Of a DNA stretch of 64,000 nt, positions 44,388 through 51,847 are shown piece by piece. Location: assembly GCA_051861545.1 (NCBI GenBank), contig JBIMKP010000005.1, positions 62,001 through 126,000 of the forward strand. The letters run 5' to 3'. Position numbers and translations under genes: made by a program. Numbering within the stretch: the stretch's first letter is position 1; the number at the start of each line of letters is the position of its first letter. The notes beneath the pieces are model-generated. The model saw only the letters and a program-made list of their open reading frames with translations. It was not told the DNA's origin and searched no databases. The DNA comes from CAISCU01 sp051861545 (GTDB lineage: Bacteria > Bacteroidota > Bacteroidia > UKL13-3).

Positions 44388-45176
44388 TTATAAATCCATG
44401 GCTTTTGAAACCAACTCAGCCACATCTAGAACTTGAACTTCTTGTTCCTTGTTGTGGTGTTTAATACCATCACGTAACATGGTCATACAAAACGGACAAG
44501 CTGCTGCAACAACACCTGCTTGAGTCTCCAGCATGTCATCAGCTCTTTCAAGATTTACTTCTTTGTTACCGTTTTCAGCTTCTTTAAACATTTGAGCACC
44601 ACCAGCACCACAGCACAAACCATTGGCTTTACTACGTTTCATTTCAACCAAAGCAGCATCTAATTTTTGTATTACTTCACGAGGAGCTTCATACACACCA
44701 TTTGCTCTTCCTAAATAACAACTATCGTGATAAGTAATTTTTTGTCCTTTGAAAGCACCACCTTGAATGCTGATTTTTCCAGCTTCAAGTAATTCGTTGA
44801 TAAGCGAAGTATGGTGAACAACTTCATAACTACCGCCTAAAGCCGGGTATTCGTTTTTAAGGGTATTGAAGCAATGCGGACAAGCGGTAACAATTTTTTT
44901 CACCTCATAAGCATTCATTGTGGTGATGTTTTGCATCGCCATCATTTGGAAAAGAAATTCATTTCCAGCTCTTTTTGCAGGATCACCAGTGCAGGCTTCT
45001 TCTGTTCCAAGAATGGCAAATTTTAAACCCGCATGGTGTAATATTTTGGCAACAGCTTTGGTTATTTTTTGTGCTCTTTCATCAAAACTTCCGGCACAAC
45101 CTACCCAGAATAAAATCTCGGCAGTTTCGCCATTGGCAGCCAATTCGGCTAATGTTCTTACTTTAAATTCACTCAT
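44388..45176 (-). CDS. CCG-domain iron-sulfur oxidoreductase subunit (HdrB/GlpC-like)
   Basis: The 262-residue soluble protein has two CCG cysteine clusters: C27, C62, CPHC (99-102) with DSCYLGR near 151, and CCGAGGAQMF (188-197) with CPFC (227-230). This is the layout of HdrB, GlpC or LutA-type domains that hold a noncubane or cubane cluster and pass electrons between a membrane carrier and a soluble partner. It belongs with the dicluster membrane protein encoded upstream, from which it is separated by one small lipoprotein gene. Confidence 0.88.
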   Translation of the reverse strand: MSEFKVRTLAELAANGETAEILFWVGCAGSFDERAQKITKAVAKILHHAGLKFAILGTEEACTGDPAKRAGNEFLFQMMAMQNITTMNAYEVKKIVTACPHCFNTLKNEYPALGGSYEVVHHTSLINELLEAGKISIQGGAFKGQKITYHDSCYLGRANGVYEAPREVIQKLDAALVEMKRSKANGLCCGAGGAQMFKEAENGNKEVNLERADDMLETQAGVVAAACPFCMTMLRDGIKHHNKEQEVQVLDVAELVSKAMDL

Positions 45177-45230
45177 TTTATTGGAATCTGTTTAGCAAAT
45201 TACTTTCAAATATATTTTATAAAACTCTTT

Positions 45231-45731
45231 TTATTTTTTGTTGATGGCATAACCAGCACCCGACCTGTTTTTACCTTCAAAATATTGTTGTACTCCGTTT
45301 ACTTTAAAGCTGATATTTTCATTGTGGTAGCAATCGCAACATCCGCCTCCAAAATCACCTTTTATTGCAATATCACTGATGAGTAAATTTACATTTCCTG
45401 TTTGATTAATAACTCTGTAAGTGCAAGTATCTTGGTAAGTTTTTACCTGTGAAGCGATGTAATTATTGATGCTAAAATAGTGTTCATAATAATAAGCACC
45501 TAACCTACTTGTATCAATAGCCTGTCCAGATTTATTGTATTTAATAAAGATGGCATTTTCAATTTCACTTCTTTTAAACCCTGAAGTATTGGTAGAATCC
45601 ATATTAAATATCAGTCCAATTGAAGCATCCATATCATCGAAACAATCGCAAATTATACCATAGCAGCATGAACTTAGCTGCATTATAAACGCAATGTAAA
45701 TAAGAACTGAAATGCTTTTTATTTTTATCAT
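45231..45731 (-). CDS. Small lipoprotein between two redox genes
   Basis: The 166-residue protein has a lipoprotein signal with a lipobox ending SSC near residue 22 (MQLSSCCYG) and a cysteine-rich mature part (CDCFDD near 28, GGCCDCYHNE near 128). Cysteine pairs at both ends suggest disulfides or metal binding. No family recognised. Its position between the two iron-sulfur subunits may be an insertion and need not imply a shared task. Confidence 0.65.
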   Translation of the reverse strand: MIKIKSISVLIYIAFIMQLSSCCYGIICDCFDDMDASIGLIFNMDSTNTSGFKRSEIENAIFIKYNKSGQAIDTSRLGAYYYEHYFSINNYIASQVKTYQDTCTYRVINQTGNVNLLISDIAIKGDFGGGCCDCYHNENISFKVNGVQQYFEGKNRSGAGYAINKK

Positions 45732-45759
45732 TTTGTTTGATTAAATCTACACCACTTGA

Positions 45760-45812
45760 TGTTGCAGGAAATATGCAACAAGTATACCATGTTGCAGGAT
45801 TTCTGCAACATG
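45760..45812. repeat. Two tandem 21-25 bp palindromes
   Basis: TGTTGCA-N7-TGCAACA (45760-45780) is followed after 7 nt by CATGTTGCA-N7-TGCAACATG (45788-45812). Both share GTTGCAGGA at the left, so they are also direct repeats. They lie in the short gap between the dicluster gene and the lipoprotein gene and could be hairpins in the mRNA or paired regulator sites. Confidence 0.75.
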
Positions 45813-45814
45813 TT

Positions 45815-47116
45815 TTAAACTTCTTGTGTCCAGTTGGCTCTGTCCATAGGACTAAATTGCCAAGGCGCTTGGTTGTTTTCTAAGTTATTGAACATGCTAT
45901 TCAAAGAAGCAGGAGCAGAAGACTGTTCCATCACTTTGAATCTTCTCATTTCCACAATAATCTCCATTGGGTTGATGTTTACCGGACAAGCTTCTACACA
46001 AGCATTACATGTATTACAAGCCCATAATTCTTCTTCGCTGATGAGCGTATGAAGGTTTTTTCCATCATCAACAAAACTTCCGTTTTTATCAATGTTTTTA
46101 CCTACTTCCTCTAAACGGTCGCGGGTATCCATCATAATTTTTCTTGGAGAAAGTAATTTGCCTGTTTGGTTCTGCGGACAAGAACTTGTGCACCTACCAC
46201 ACTCTGTGCAGCTATAAGCATCCATCAAGTTTTTCCAAGTAAGGTCTTGTACATCTTTTACTCCAAAACTTGTTGGAGGCTCGTATCCCTCAGGAACTTG
46301 TGCAGATGGGTCTAACATCAATTTCACTTCCTGTGTTACAGAAGCCATATTGTTGAGTTCACCTTTTGCTTTTAGGTTTGAATAATAAGTATTAGGGAAA
46401 GCAAGAATTACATGGAAATGTTTACTGAAAGGCAAATAGTTCATAAAAGCAAAAATGCCAAGGATATGAAACCACCAGAAAACTCTTTCCATAATAATTA
46501 ACGATTCAGTGCTCCAAGATTGAAAGAACGGAACCAAGAACTGAGAAATAGGGAATGAGCCCGCATTCACAAAATGTTCTGCACCGCGTAATTGAAGAAT
46601 TTGATCACAAGCATTCATTTTTAATAATGCGGCCATCAAAACAATTTCTACTATTAAAATGGTAGCAGCATCACGGGTTGGAAATCCTGTCATTTCAACA
46701 CCCGAAAAACGTTTGATTTTTACAATAAAACGGCGACTTAAGAAAACTACACAAGCAACAAAAACGCCAAAAGCCAGAATTTCGAAGAAGCCAATAGCTA
46801 AATTATATACCGAACCTAGGAAAGAAAAAGCACGATGCGTGCCAAAAATTCCATCAACAAAAATTTCTAGAACCTCAATATTTATTAAAATAAAACCAAT
46901 ATAAATGATAAAATGAAAGAAAGCAGGAACAGGACGAACCGTCATTTTGGTCTGTCCAAATGCCACTTTTAGCATGGTTTTTAAGCGTTCAGAAGGATTG
47001 TCACTTCTGTCTATATCTTTGCCTAACAAGATATTACGACGAATTTTGCCTAGGTTTTTGGCAAAGAAAAAAACGGAAACTCCGCTTACTAAAAGGAATA
47101 GTATTTGTTGCAGCAT
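45815..47116 (-). CDS. Membrane-bound 4Fe-4S dicluster oxidoreductase (HdrC/GlpC-like N-terminal membrane domain)
   Basis: The 433-residue protein has about five or six membrane helices (residues 1-235) and a C-terminal domain with two 4Fe-4S motifs: CTECGRCTSSCP near residue 308 and CNTCNACVEACP near 367. This membrane-plus-dicluster form is common in Bacteroidota upstream of a CCG protein and is thought to pass electrons between quinones and soluble donors. The gene encoding the CCG partner lies 0.6 kb downstream. The donor is unknown. Confidence 0.88.
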   Translation of the reverse strand: MLQQILFLLVSGVSVFFFAKNLGKIRRNILLGKDIDRSDNPSERLKTMLKVAFGQTKMTVRPVPAFFHFIIYIGFILINIEVLEIFVDGIFGTHRAFSFLGSVYNLAIGFFEILAFGVFVACVVFLSRRFIVKIKRFSGVEMTGFPTRDAATILIVEIVLMAALLKMNACDQILQLRGAEHFVNAGSFPISQFLVPFFQSWSTESLIIMERVFWWFHILGIFAFMNYLPFSKHFHVILAFPNTYYSNLKAKGELNNMASVTQEVKLMLDPSAQVPEGYEPPTSFGVKDVQDLTWKNLMDAYSCTECGRCTSSCPQNQTGKLLSPRKIMMDTRDRLEEVGKNIDKNGSFVDDGKNLHTLISEEELWACNTCNACVEACPVNINPMEIIVEMRRFKVMEQSSAPASLNSMFNNLENNQAPWQFSPMDRANWTQEV

Positions 47117-47177
47117 AGTTGAAACTTAACAAACAAAATAACAAATTGTGCTGAACCTGAGCAAATAGATAAAAAAA

Positions 47178-47208
47178 TTTGCAAATAATATTTAAAAGCT
47201 TACCTTCG
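47178..47208 (+). promoter_or_regulatory. Promoter of tRNA-Phe
   Basis: TTTG (-33), exactly 19 nt, TACCTTCG (-7, one change from TAnnTTTG). It lies 22 nt upstream of the mature tRNA 5' end. Confidence 0.6.
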
Positions 47209-47229
47209 CATTCCCTTATGGGAAAAGAT

Positions 47230-47302
47230 GGTGCGGTAGCTCAGTCGGTAGAGCAAAAGACTGAAAATCTTTGTGTCGGGGGTTCGATTCCCTCCCACAC
47301 CA
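47230..47302 (+). tRNA. tRNA-Phe (GAA), host of the mobile element
   Basis: All arms fold: D arm GCTC/GAGC, anticodon stem AAAGA/TCTTT with loop CTGAAAA (anticodon GAA), a 5-nt variable region, and T arm with loop TTCGATT. The 73-nt gene does not encode the CCA end. The acceptor stem GGTGCGG/CCACACC has a C5-A68 mismatch. Its 3' end doubles as the left core of an integrated element. Confidence 0.93.
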
Positions 47303-47303
47303 C
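47288..47303 (+). repeat. attL core of the integrated element
   Basis: TTCCCTCCCACACCAC, covering the last 15 bases of tRNA-Phe plus one, is repeated identically at 51794-51809. This is the usual footprint of a tyrosine integrase that targets a tRNA 3' end. Confidence 0.9.
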
Positions 47304-47317
47304 ATTAAAAACAACAT

Positions 47318-47351
47318 AAAGCCCTGAATATTAAGTTATTTAGGGCTTTTT
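47318..47351. terminator. Terminator inside the left end of the element
   Basis: AAAGCCCT pairs with AGGGCTTT, extended by AATA/TATT, and a T-run follows. It ends the tRNA transcript after integration and, in the other direction, the element's gene run. Confidence 0.75.
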
Positions 47352-47360
47352 TGTTTATGC

Positions 47361-47380
47361 TTACTGAAACAATACTGAAA
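47361..47380 (+). repeat. Left arm-type repeat
   Basis: TTACTGAAACAATACTGAAA contains ACTGAAA twice and matches the sequence at 51658-51677 with one difference. It lies 57 nt inside the left core, where integrase arm-binding sites are expected. Confidence 0.7.
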
Positions 47381-47392
47381 TTATTTTCTATT

Positions 47393-47818
47393 TTAGTTCA
47401 CTAATTTATCAGTTAACCAATCTGGAAAAAGTGGCTGCTCTGTAAATTTAAGTTCATTCTGGGCTTTATCTGTCATCCCTAATTTGTTTTTAGCATAAAA
47501 TATCCCTTTGCACTCATTTGCAACTATATCAATTGCCAAAGCTTTGAATATAGCTTCAATGTTTTTTATAGTGTCTAATTTGGTTAAATCTTCACTTTTA
47601 AGCCAATTGTAATATGTAGCCCTGCAAATAGTTGGCTTTTGTTGCAAAGGAATCCAGATTCTTAAGAAATAGTCAATAGTTGGGATTTTCCTATCTGAAA
47701 TAAAAACAATCTTACCAGAAGAGGTTTGAATGTCTTTTTTGTGGTTTAAACAATCTTGAATATAATTGAAAGCAAGACTTTCCAATTCATCAGGGTTTAA
47801 TTTTGATTTGTTTGCCAT
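47393..47818 (-). CDS. Small-terminase-like DNA-packaging protein
   Basis: The 141-residue protein has an HTH-like segment (ICRATYYNWLKSEDLTKLD) and ends with GIFYAKNKLGMTDKAQNE. The pattern of a TxYxWL helix followed by a helical part and xxLKNxxGxxDK is one I know from small terminase (TerS) or packaging-associated proteins of Bacteroidota phages. A GGGGTG ribosome site is visible just before the ATG. It is the last gene of the element, 1 nt after the P27-type gene. The family call is by pattern only. Confidence 0.55.
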   Translation of the reverse strand: MANKSKLNPDELESLAFNYIQDCLNHKKDIQTSSGKIVFISDRKIPTIDYFLRIWIPLQQKPTICRATYYNWLKSEDLTKLDTIKNIEAIFKALAIDIVANECKGIFYAKNKLGMTDKAQNELKFTEQPLFPDWLTDKLVN

Positions 47819-47819
47819 T

Positions 47820-48164
47820 TCACCCCCTTATTAATTCATCCAGAATGTCATCCCCTCCAATATTTGAACTTATATTCAATGCTTTTCTTGAAAGTGGATT
47901 CAATCCAAGAGCTTTAGCACATGAATTCACATTCTTAAAAGATTGATTTCTTATTTTGTAATATGGATTTATATATCTGATTCCATTTGATGAGGTTAAA
48001 TAATAGCCCTCTTTTTTAAGCATTTCATCAGTTTCTAAAAAGCATTCAAGTTCATTTGCATAAATTGATATTAGTGCCTTATCCACTTCATTAAATACCT
48101 CTTTATCATTCAAGAATTTAATAATCTTGTTTTCATTTTCAATTTGTCTATCTGTTTTTTTCAT
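47820..48164 (-). CDS. P27-family phage terminase small subunit
   Basis: The ATG at 48164 is chosen because AGGGGG lies at the right distance upstream. The 114-residue protein has the P27 (Terminase_4) layout: a helical first part (VDKALISIYANELECFLE), a beta segment (YYLTSSNGIRYINPYYKI), and the diagnostic end (NSCAKALGLNPLSRKAL). TerS recognises the DNA to be packaged and hands it to the large subunit. No large-subunit gene is present in the window, which is the pattern of phage satellites. Confidence 0.78.
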   Translation of the reverse strand: MKKTDRQIENENKIIKFLNDKEVFNEVDKALISIYANELECFLETDEMLKKEGYYLTSSNGIRYINPYYKIRNQSFKNVNSCAKALGLNPLSRKALNISSNIGGDDILDELIRG

Positions 48165-48263
48165 TTTTAACCCCCTATATTTTTTTTTGATGTTTGTATG
48201 AACAAAAGGGAAGCACTGGTTACTTTCATACCACACAATAAAAAGACCTCCCTTATGGGTTTG

Positions 48264-48279
48264 GGTAAGATTTCTTACC
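48264..48279. repeat. Palindrome after the replication-protein gene
   Basis: GGTAAG-ATTT-CTTACC lies at the stop of the replication-like gene, upstream of the small-terminase genes. It could be a hairpin that separates replication and packaging transcripts, or a regulator site. Confidence 0.45.
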
Positions 48280-49232
48280 TACCTTATTTGTTTGCTTTCT
48301 AAGATTTCACTTAAATCAAACCTACTACTTTCAAATGTTTTCATTTTCTTAAATCCCTCTTTTATAAACCTCTTTCTTGCTTTCTTATCTTCCTTATTCA
48401 ATGTGCTTTCAGGAATTGAATTTATTTTATCAATCATCAAGCTTTCTGCATCAAATTGGTGTAACATACCCAATTCATAAAGCATTAAGAATGCAATACC
48501 TCCAGAGCTTAAATCTTTTTTATTTGTTGGTGTTTTCACTATACCAGTTTTCATAATACTTCTATAAAGGTTTATTAAGTCATTCTTACAAGTTTGAAGG
48601 AATTCAGGCTTTAGAATATCATTCACCATTAAGCCACCCATCAAGAAATGTTTTTCAGGGCTTTTATAGTGAGCTTCAATCTTTAGATAATGGTTATTCC
48701 TATCATATTCATTTAAACCCCTTAAACTTGCTTTAATTGCATCAGCTGCTTTATATCTTAAGTTTTCTTGAAAGTCATAAAGCTTTATTTTTAATATCTC
48801 ATTTTTATATTCTTTCCCTGAAATGTTTTTGTGATTTGATGCAAGGTAAGTTTGAAAGGGCTTTCCTTTTATTGTTAAATGGTTTGATAAATATTCATGA
48901 GGTGTATCATCTAATTGAAGTACTGAGCCAAATTCAAAAGACTTTATTTTTGCATCAAATAAATTTAAGTCAATAATATTGGAAGTATGTTTTATTGCTT
49001 CCTTCATTTCATCAACTGAAAATGTGAAATTGTGACCTTGCCAATAGTAAGGAAAGTTTGCTTTTGCTTTAATAATTTGAGATTCTTCATGCACATTAAA
49101 TAGAATTTTATTGATTCCTTTTAGTTCATAAATATCCCATCCAGTAGAATAAGAGCCAATTTTTTTAAGTGTCTTTAAATTTGGCTTATCTTTGCCATAC
49201 CTTTTGATTATCTCAGTAAAATCAACTTGCAT
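48279..49232 (-). CDS. Replication initiator resembling filamentous-phage gene II (Phage_CRI/II-X family)
   Basis: The ATG at 49232 (AAAGAG upstream) is preferred to a TTG two codons earlier, giving 317 residues. The order YYWQGHNF near residue 64, a helix of about 25 residues, IKSFEFGSVLQL near 100, and YLKIEAHYKSPEKHF near 185 parallels the QGHN, R-D and RFE segments of M13 gene II-type rolling-circle endonucleases. I did not find an unequivocal HUH motif. It is therefore a probable replication initiator, by pattern comparison from memory. It lies 12 nt after the unknown gene and belongs to the element's single run of genes. Confidence 0.5.
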   Translation of the reverse strand: MQVDFTEIIKRYGKDKPNLKTLKKIGSYSTGWDIYELKGINKILFNVHEESQIIKAKANFPYYWQGHNFTFSVDEMKEAIKHTSNIIDLNLFDAKIKSFEFGSVLQLDDTPHEYLSNHLTIKGKPFQTYLASNHKNISGKEYKNEILKIKLYDFQENLRYKAADAIKASLRGLNEYDRNNHYLKIEAHYKSPEKHFLMGGLMVNDILKPEFLQTCKNDLINLYRSIMKTGIVKTPTNKKDLSSGGIAFLMLYELGMLHQFDAESLMIDKINSIPESTLNKEDKKARKRFIKEGFKKMKTFESSRFDLSEILESKQIR

Positions 49233-49243
49233 AATCAATCTCT

Positions 49244-49708
49244 TTAAGCAATAGCCCTATAAGGGCTTTTGTTTTTTATGTAAGCTTCCATGTATTCACA
49301 AACTGCTTCCAAATATTGAGGCTTTGCCAATCCCCTGAAATGATGAATTTCAAAGTCATATTTGCACCCATTGGAAGAATAGATAATTAACAAATCATAA
49401 ATATTAAACCTTTCATTTATTTCACCCCATCCCTCAAACATTGGAAAGTCTTTTATTGACATAATCTTTGTATGGATTTTTCTATTATCCATGTCATAAT
49501 AAAGCCCTGATTCAGTTTTCTTATAGCTTCCTTGAATTTGATATGTAGCTGGTCTTGTTCCTTGTCTTCCAGTATAGTTTGAAAATGAAATTCTTTCTGG
49601 AAGGATTTCTTTTTCTCCAGTAACAAAATAAAAGCTTGTTTTAGTTCCCTCTTTTAGTGCATAGGTTGCCACCTTGTGACATACTCTAATAAAATCCTTA
49701 TTAATCAT
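49244..49708 (-). CDS. Unknown protein of the element
   Basis: The 154-residue protein has an alpha-beta pattern with a central beta part (RISFSNYTGRQGTRPATYQI) and aromatic clusters. The ATG is preceded by AAAGAGA, an RBS seen again at the next gene, so these genes share initiation signals. No family recognised. It lies between the helix-turn-helix gene and the replication-like gene and may take part in replication or its control. Confidence 0.65.
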   Translation of the reverse strand: MINKDFIRVCHKVATYALKEGTKTSFYFVTGEKEILPERISFSNYTGRQGTRPATYQIQGSYKKTESGLYYDMDNRKIHTKIMSIKDFPMFEGWGEINERFNIYDLLIIYSSNGCKYDFEIHHFRGLAKPQYLEAVCEYMEAYIKNKSPYRAIA

Positions 49709-49723
49709 TCTCTTTACTTATGA

Positions 49724-50116
49724 TTAAGCAGATTTTTTAATATAATGCTGATTAAGGAAAGCATCTAAATCAACTCTTTTAACCCAAATTTTTGAGCCAA
49801 ATTGAATATAAGGAATGTAACCTTTATCCCTATAAGTTTGCCATGTCTTAACACTAATCCCTAATAAGTGAGGGATTTTTTTTGATTCAATGTAACTGGA
49901 AGCAAAATCATCTTCATTCTTTTTAGAAAGAGATTCTTTCATTTCTTTAAGTTCATTTCTCCAGTTTATTAATTCTGATTCTGGAAGCATAATAAAATTC
50001 ATTTCATTGGCTTTTACATTTTGCCAAATGCTTCCATCAGCTTGATGGGAATTCACTTTGTTTTTACTTGTTTGCTTCATTTTATATTTAATTGATATTT
50101 TTGATTCAAAATTCAT
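49724..50116 (-). CDS. Helix-turn-helix protein (excisionase/AlpA-like, HTH_17 type)
   Basis: The 130-residue protein has a C-terminal MerR-like helix-turn-helix of the HTH_17 class (residues about 80-125): KKIPHLLGISVKTWQTYRDK followed by GYIPYIQFGSKIWVKRVDLDAFL. Such proteins serve as excisionase or as activator of the integrase in Bacteroidota elements. The start is uncertain (ATG 50116 or 50080). The 225-bp repeat-rich gap upstream, before the integrase, could hold its sites. Confidence 0.75.
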   Translation of the reverse strand: MNFESKISIKYKMKQTSKNKVNSHQADGSIWQNVKANEMNFIMLPESELINWRNELKEMKESLSKKNEDDFASSYIESKKIPHLLGISVKTWQTYRDKGYIPYIQFGSKIWVKRVDLDAFLNQHYIKKSA

Positions 50117-50119
50117 CAA

Positions 50120-50342
50120 CTAAATAAGTAACTACAACACCAAGTTATTCACAATGGTCTGAATATCAGATTCAAATAATATATACGAAATGAATATTTA
50201 TTTATATTTTTATTCACATATTCATTCTCAATCATGCATGAATATTGACATTTAAAATGTGAATTTAAAAGCTAATTTTACTTAAAAATAAATTTAAATA
50301 AGTAAGAAATCATCCCCTTTTTTTATACATAAAAGAGAATAA
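50120..50342. other. AT-rich non-coding region with repeated ATGAATAT motifs
   Basis: ATGAATATT occurs at 50190-50198 and 50238-50246 and in inverted form (ATATTCAT) at 50218-50225; ATTCACAT (50212-50219) is inverted as ATGTGAAT (50257-50264). This cluster between the integrase and HTH genes resembles iterons or multiple regulator sites, so it is a candidate origin or control region. Confidence 0.5.
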
Positions 50343-51620
50343 TTAGAATTCCATTGCACTATTGTGTGCTTCATTTGAAGCTTTATTGTCAAATCCTGCT
50401 AAATACCTTTGAGTAATTTTGATGTCTGAATGTCCTAATAGATTCATGATGTCATAAATAGAAACTTTCTTTTCTCTTAGTATATCTGCATAGGAATGCC
50501 TACTAATATGTGAAGTAAGATTTATTTCTATTTCTGCAATATCTGCAAGGTCTTTTAAGTTTCTATTTATTAAAGCTGCTTTACTTTGTTTGAGCTTGTA
50601 AAGGTTTTCAGGGCTTAATTTTAAAGCACTTTCATCCAAGATAGGAAAGATATATTTCTTATTGCTTTTATAGTGTTCTAAGATTTTTAAAGCTTTTTCA
50701 ATTAACTCAATTTTGGTAGTATTATTAGTTTTACCCATGATATAATTTAGCTCTTTTCCTTTGATATTTGACCACTTCAAAGAAATAAGGTCACTTATTC
50801 TCATGCCTGCTGAATAGAATGAAAATAGAAAGAAATTTCTTGTATGCCATATTTTGGAATTTGGTTCTAATTCTAAACTTTCAAGCTTTTTTATATCTTC
50901 AATAGTTAGCCTTGATTTATTCCCTTTTATTTCTTTCAATGGGTTTGATAAAAAAGGATTTTTTCCCTCATACTTATCAAGTTTATAAGCTTTGTATAAG
51001 ACAGTCCTTATAGCTCTTAAGTTTGAAATAATAGAGTTTTGATTTAACCCTTTTTTAGATAGGTATGTTTCATATTTGTCTATAAAACTACTTGTAACTT
51101 CACTAAATAGAATATCCTTTTGATAAGCTTCTAAATTGTTATATTTTGATAATAAGTGTTTATAGTATCCTATTGAATTTTTGTGCTGTGTATCATCAAC
51201 AAAGCTTTTATAGAAAGCTGTAAAGCTTGAAGCATTATTGTTTTTGTATTCTGAAATTATTCCCTTTGGGTTTGCTAAATGGTTAAGCTTTTCAAGTTTA
51301 GCTTTTGATGATTCAAGCTTTTTAATAGTTTTATCAATCTCATTATTTAGATATTGACTATTAGGTGATTTTTTTATCCATGCACCATATTTAGCATGAG
51401 GTTGTTTTATGTGCTTAGCTTTATCAGACTCTTGTGAATTTTTTTTGATTCTTTCTTTTTTAGCTTTTGGGCTTTCATAAGCTGCCCAGTCTTTTTCATT
51501 TATATAAACTCCAGTTGAAACCCTTTTTATCTTTCTATTTTCTGTTAATCTAATCAATACAAGATAAGTTCCATCAGCTTTAGGCTTATTATTCAATTCT
51601 GGTTTATAAGTAGTAGTCAT
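50343..51620 (-). CDS. Tyrosine recombinase/integrase of the element
   Basis: The ATG at 51620 is preferred to a TTG six codons upstream, giving 425 residues. The N-terminal arm-binding domain (LNNKPKADGTYLVLIRLTEN) and a SAM-like core-binding domain (about 135-235) are followed by the catalytic domain with Arg in SAGMRISDL near residue 272, HISRHSYADIL near 371, GHSDIKITQRYLAGFD with the nucleophile Tyr near 406. This is the Bacteroidota transposon/phage integrase type. It sits next to the right end, and its core site is the tRNA-Phe 3' end. Confidence 0.96.
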   Translation of the reverse strand: MTTTYKPELNNKPKADGTYLVLIRLTENRKIKRVSTGVYINEKDWAAYESPKAKKERIKKNSQESDKAKHIKQPHAKYGAWIKKSPNSQYLNNEIDKTIKKLESSKAKLEKLNHLANPKGIISEYKNNNASSFTAFYKSFVDDTQHKNSIGYYKHLLSKYNNLEAYQKDILFSEVTSSFIDKYETYLSKKGLNQNSIISNLRAIRTVLYKAYKLDKYEGKNPFLSNPLKEIKGNKSRLTIEDIKKLESLELEPNSKIWHTRNFFLFSFYSAGMRISDLISLKWSNIKGKELNYIMGKTNNTTKIELIEKALKILEHYKSNKKYIFPILDESALKLSPENLYKLKQSKAALINRNLKDLADIAEIEINLTSHISRHSYADILREKKVSIYDIMNLLGHSDIKITQRYLAGFDNKASNEAHNSAMEF

Positions 51621-51657
51621 TTTTTTTTGTTTCTTCAAAAGTAGTTTTTTATGTCAC

Positions 51658-51677
51658 TTACTGAAACTATACTGAAA
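51658..51677 (+). repeat. Right arm-type repeat
   Basis: TTACTGAAACTATACTGAAA matches the left arm repeat in 19 of 20 positions, in the same orientation. It lies 116 nt inside the right core. Confidence 0.7.
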
Positions 51678-51793
51678 CAAAAAATTCATTCAATTACATT
51701 TGATTTCTTTCTATTGATTTGTTTAAACCCTTATAAATACTATATTTATTGAGTATTAAAGGAATTTGAATATAATGAAATATGGATATTCTG

Positions 51794-51809
51794 TTCCCTC
51801 CCACACCAC
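51794..51809 (+). repeat. attR core of the integrated element
   Basis: An identical copy of the 16-bp tRNA-Phe 3' end, followed by G-TTAAA where the left copy has A-TTAAA. It is the original chromosomal 3' end of the tRNA, displaced by the insertion. Confidence 0.9.
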
Positions 51810-51812
51810 GTT

Positions 51813-51847
51813 AAACCCTTGTAAACACTACGTTTCCGAGGGTTTTT
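51813..51847 (+). terminator. Displaced tRNA-Phe terminator
   Basis: AAACCCT pairs with AGGGTTT followed by a T-run, four bases after the right core. It is the original tRNA terminator, left on the far side of the element. Confidence 0.75.

Larger units (their letters stand above)
47304..51809 (-). mobile_element. Integrative element of about 4.5 kb in tRNA-Phe, candidate phage satellite
   Basis: The element is bounded by the 16-bp core repeats and has arm-type direct repeats near each end. Six genes, all on the minus strand, encode in order a tyrosine integrase, a helix-turn-helix (excisionase/AlpA-like) protein, an unknown protein, a gene II-like replication initiator, a P27-family small terminase and a second small-terminase-like protein. 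No large terminase, portal, capsid, tail or filamentous-phage assembly gene is present. The original tRNA terminator now lies beyond the right end, which confirms insertion. The set of functions suggests a satellite that replicates itself and borrows a helper phage's packaging machinery. Confidence 0.85.

Noticed and set aside
44381..44425. Fifteen extra N-terminal residues for the outer-membrane protein
   Set aside because: The extension overlaps the upstream Fe-S gene and precedes a perfect signal peptide.
47304..51809. Degraded prophage or filamentous prophage as explanation of the element
   Set aside because: All genes are intact and compactly spaced with matching ribosome sites, and no structural, lysis or Zot-like gene remains; a complete small element is the simpler reading.
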